NCBI RefSeq assembly: GCF_001304615.2 | Contig: NZ_CP032683.1 | Location: 2,976,001 to 3,040,000, forward strand | Origin: Methanosarcina flavescens | Lineage (GTDB): Archaea; Halobacteriota; Methanosarcinia; Methanosarcinales; Methanosarcinaceae | DNA: 64,000 nt | Direction of reading: 5' to 3' | Part shown: positions 63,481 to 64,000 of the stretch, piece by piece | Position numbering within the stretch: the first letter of the stretch is position 1 | Layout of the letters: every line of letters starts with the position of its first letter | Notes under the pieces: model-generated | The model's database searches: none | Seen by the model: only the letters and a program-made list of their open reading frames with translations | Told to the model about the DNA's origin: nothing | Position numbers and translations under genes: made by a program

Positions 63481-64000
63481 TCGATTTGTAACCTTTATGA
63501 ATCTGATTTTTTGACATAAAATATTCTGAGACTCTTTTGACACCTGTTTTCGCAATAGTTTTCTCTTACATTATTTTAGTAGATTGGTGATAATTATTGT
63601 TAATAGTAATCATTAATATCATTTTTAATAACATTAATAATAATTTAATAGTAAAGTTATTAATTATTATTTAATAGTAAAATTATTAATTGTTATTAAC
63701 AGTTCTTTTAACAACTGTTTTTAATATTGGCTTTGATATTCGCTTTTTAGGAGCTTTTTTGAGATTAAGTTGCGTAGACTTGAAGTGCCAAGGCTGGAAA
63801 TTGACAGGTCAAATTAGAGATTAACAAGTTGTTGAAAAATACAGAGTGAGTTAAGAATTAATGCATCTATTCTTTTATAGGAATATCAGACAATCAAATT
63901 TTTGGACAGGAAACTTATTTATAACTTCGTGACAGTATAATCAGATACTTATAGAAAATATCGGTACAGAGATGTTTCTATATAGCAAAATGTTCTACAA
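63481..64000. other. AT-rich intergenic region to the right edge
   Basis: No gene is supported up to the end of the window. It contains TTAATAAT-type low-complexity sequence and the tandem repeat at 63644-63695. TTATTTATAACTT near 63916 may be a promoter for a gene beyond the edge. Confidence 0.5.
63644..63695. repeat. 26-base AT-only tandem duplication
   Basis: Units 63644-63669 and 63670-63695 read ATTTAATAGTAAAGTTATTA plus ATTATT with two changes. They sit inside a longer run of TTAATA-like words. Such sequence could unwind easily; no further evidence. Confidence 0.6.

Overview
The window looks like a piece of a Methanosarcina chromosome (a mesophilic methanogenic archaeon). The signs are moderate-to-low GC with long AT-rich spacers, archaeal TATA boxes and oligo-T ends, GGAGG-type ribosome sites, many TTG/GTG starts, and typical Methanosarcina families: FilR1-type winged-helix regulators, DUF2769, an Isf-like iron-sulfur flavoprotein next to DUF169, UPF0282, and a trpCBADFEG operon. 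The species is not fixed by anything I can see. No rRNA, tRNA or CRISPR array was recognised.

Layout. 1-8.6 kb is mostly signalling: a FilR1-type regulator, a Cache-HAMP-PAS histidine kinase and a response regulator run leftwards as one likely operon; next come a DUF2769 protein, a tandem-PAS protein with no output domain, a second FilR1-type regulator behind three 17-base palindromic repeats, and a frameshifted UPF0282 hydrolase. 8.7-18.7 kb holds an AI-2E-type membrane protein, DNA polymerase IV, an exported sugar-dehydrogenase-like propeller, a half-ferritin, an actinobacterial-type inositol-phosphate synthase, a DUF169/flavoprotein pair, a 33-residue membrane peptide and a phytoene-desaturase-like oxidoreductase.

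19.3-26.2 kb is the most unusual part. Four paralogous proteins are built from a regular 23-residue helical repeat with shared N- and C-terminal caps, and the tail of a fifth survives as a remnant. Between them sits an exported NosD-like beta-helix fused to a thioredoxin domain. One paralogue seems to have ACG where its relatives have ATG. Another ends in TAG followed by an open acidic tail that pyrrolysine read-through could use. Two near-adjacent perfect hairpins lie in the spacer before the last paralogue. I do not recognise this system.

26.2-33.7 kb is the complete leftward tryptophan operon, with genes overlapping or nearly so, a TATA box and a TGTACA palindrome before trpC. 34-45.4 kb carries small unknowns, a cyclophilin, a class II ribonucleotide reductase lacking the usual cysteine tail, two EamA exporters, an ABC ATPase and its likely FtsX-type permease separated by DUF296, a regulator and enolase. 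45.5-56.1 kb is transport and probable acquired genes: TauE, a phage-like unknown, an APC permease, an HELGH membrane protein, a double-CDGSH protein, an NTF2-like protein, MFS, and MarR with MATE. 56.3-62.4 kb has a RavA/ViaA-like pair (MoxR ATPase with an inserted zinc finger, plus a VWA protein) and an ABC exporter whose ATPase is frameshifted. An intact-looking insertion sequence with 16-base terminal repeats and an 8-base target duplication lies at 62.46-63.47 kb.

A recurring theme is short (13-60 base) tandem duplications in spacers just upstream of genes. Start sites were re-chosen where a ribosome site decided them.
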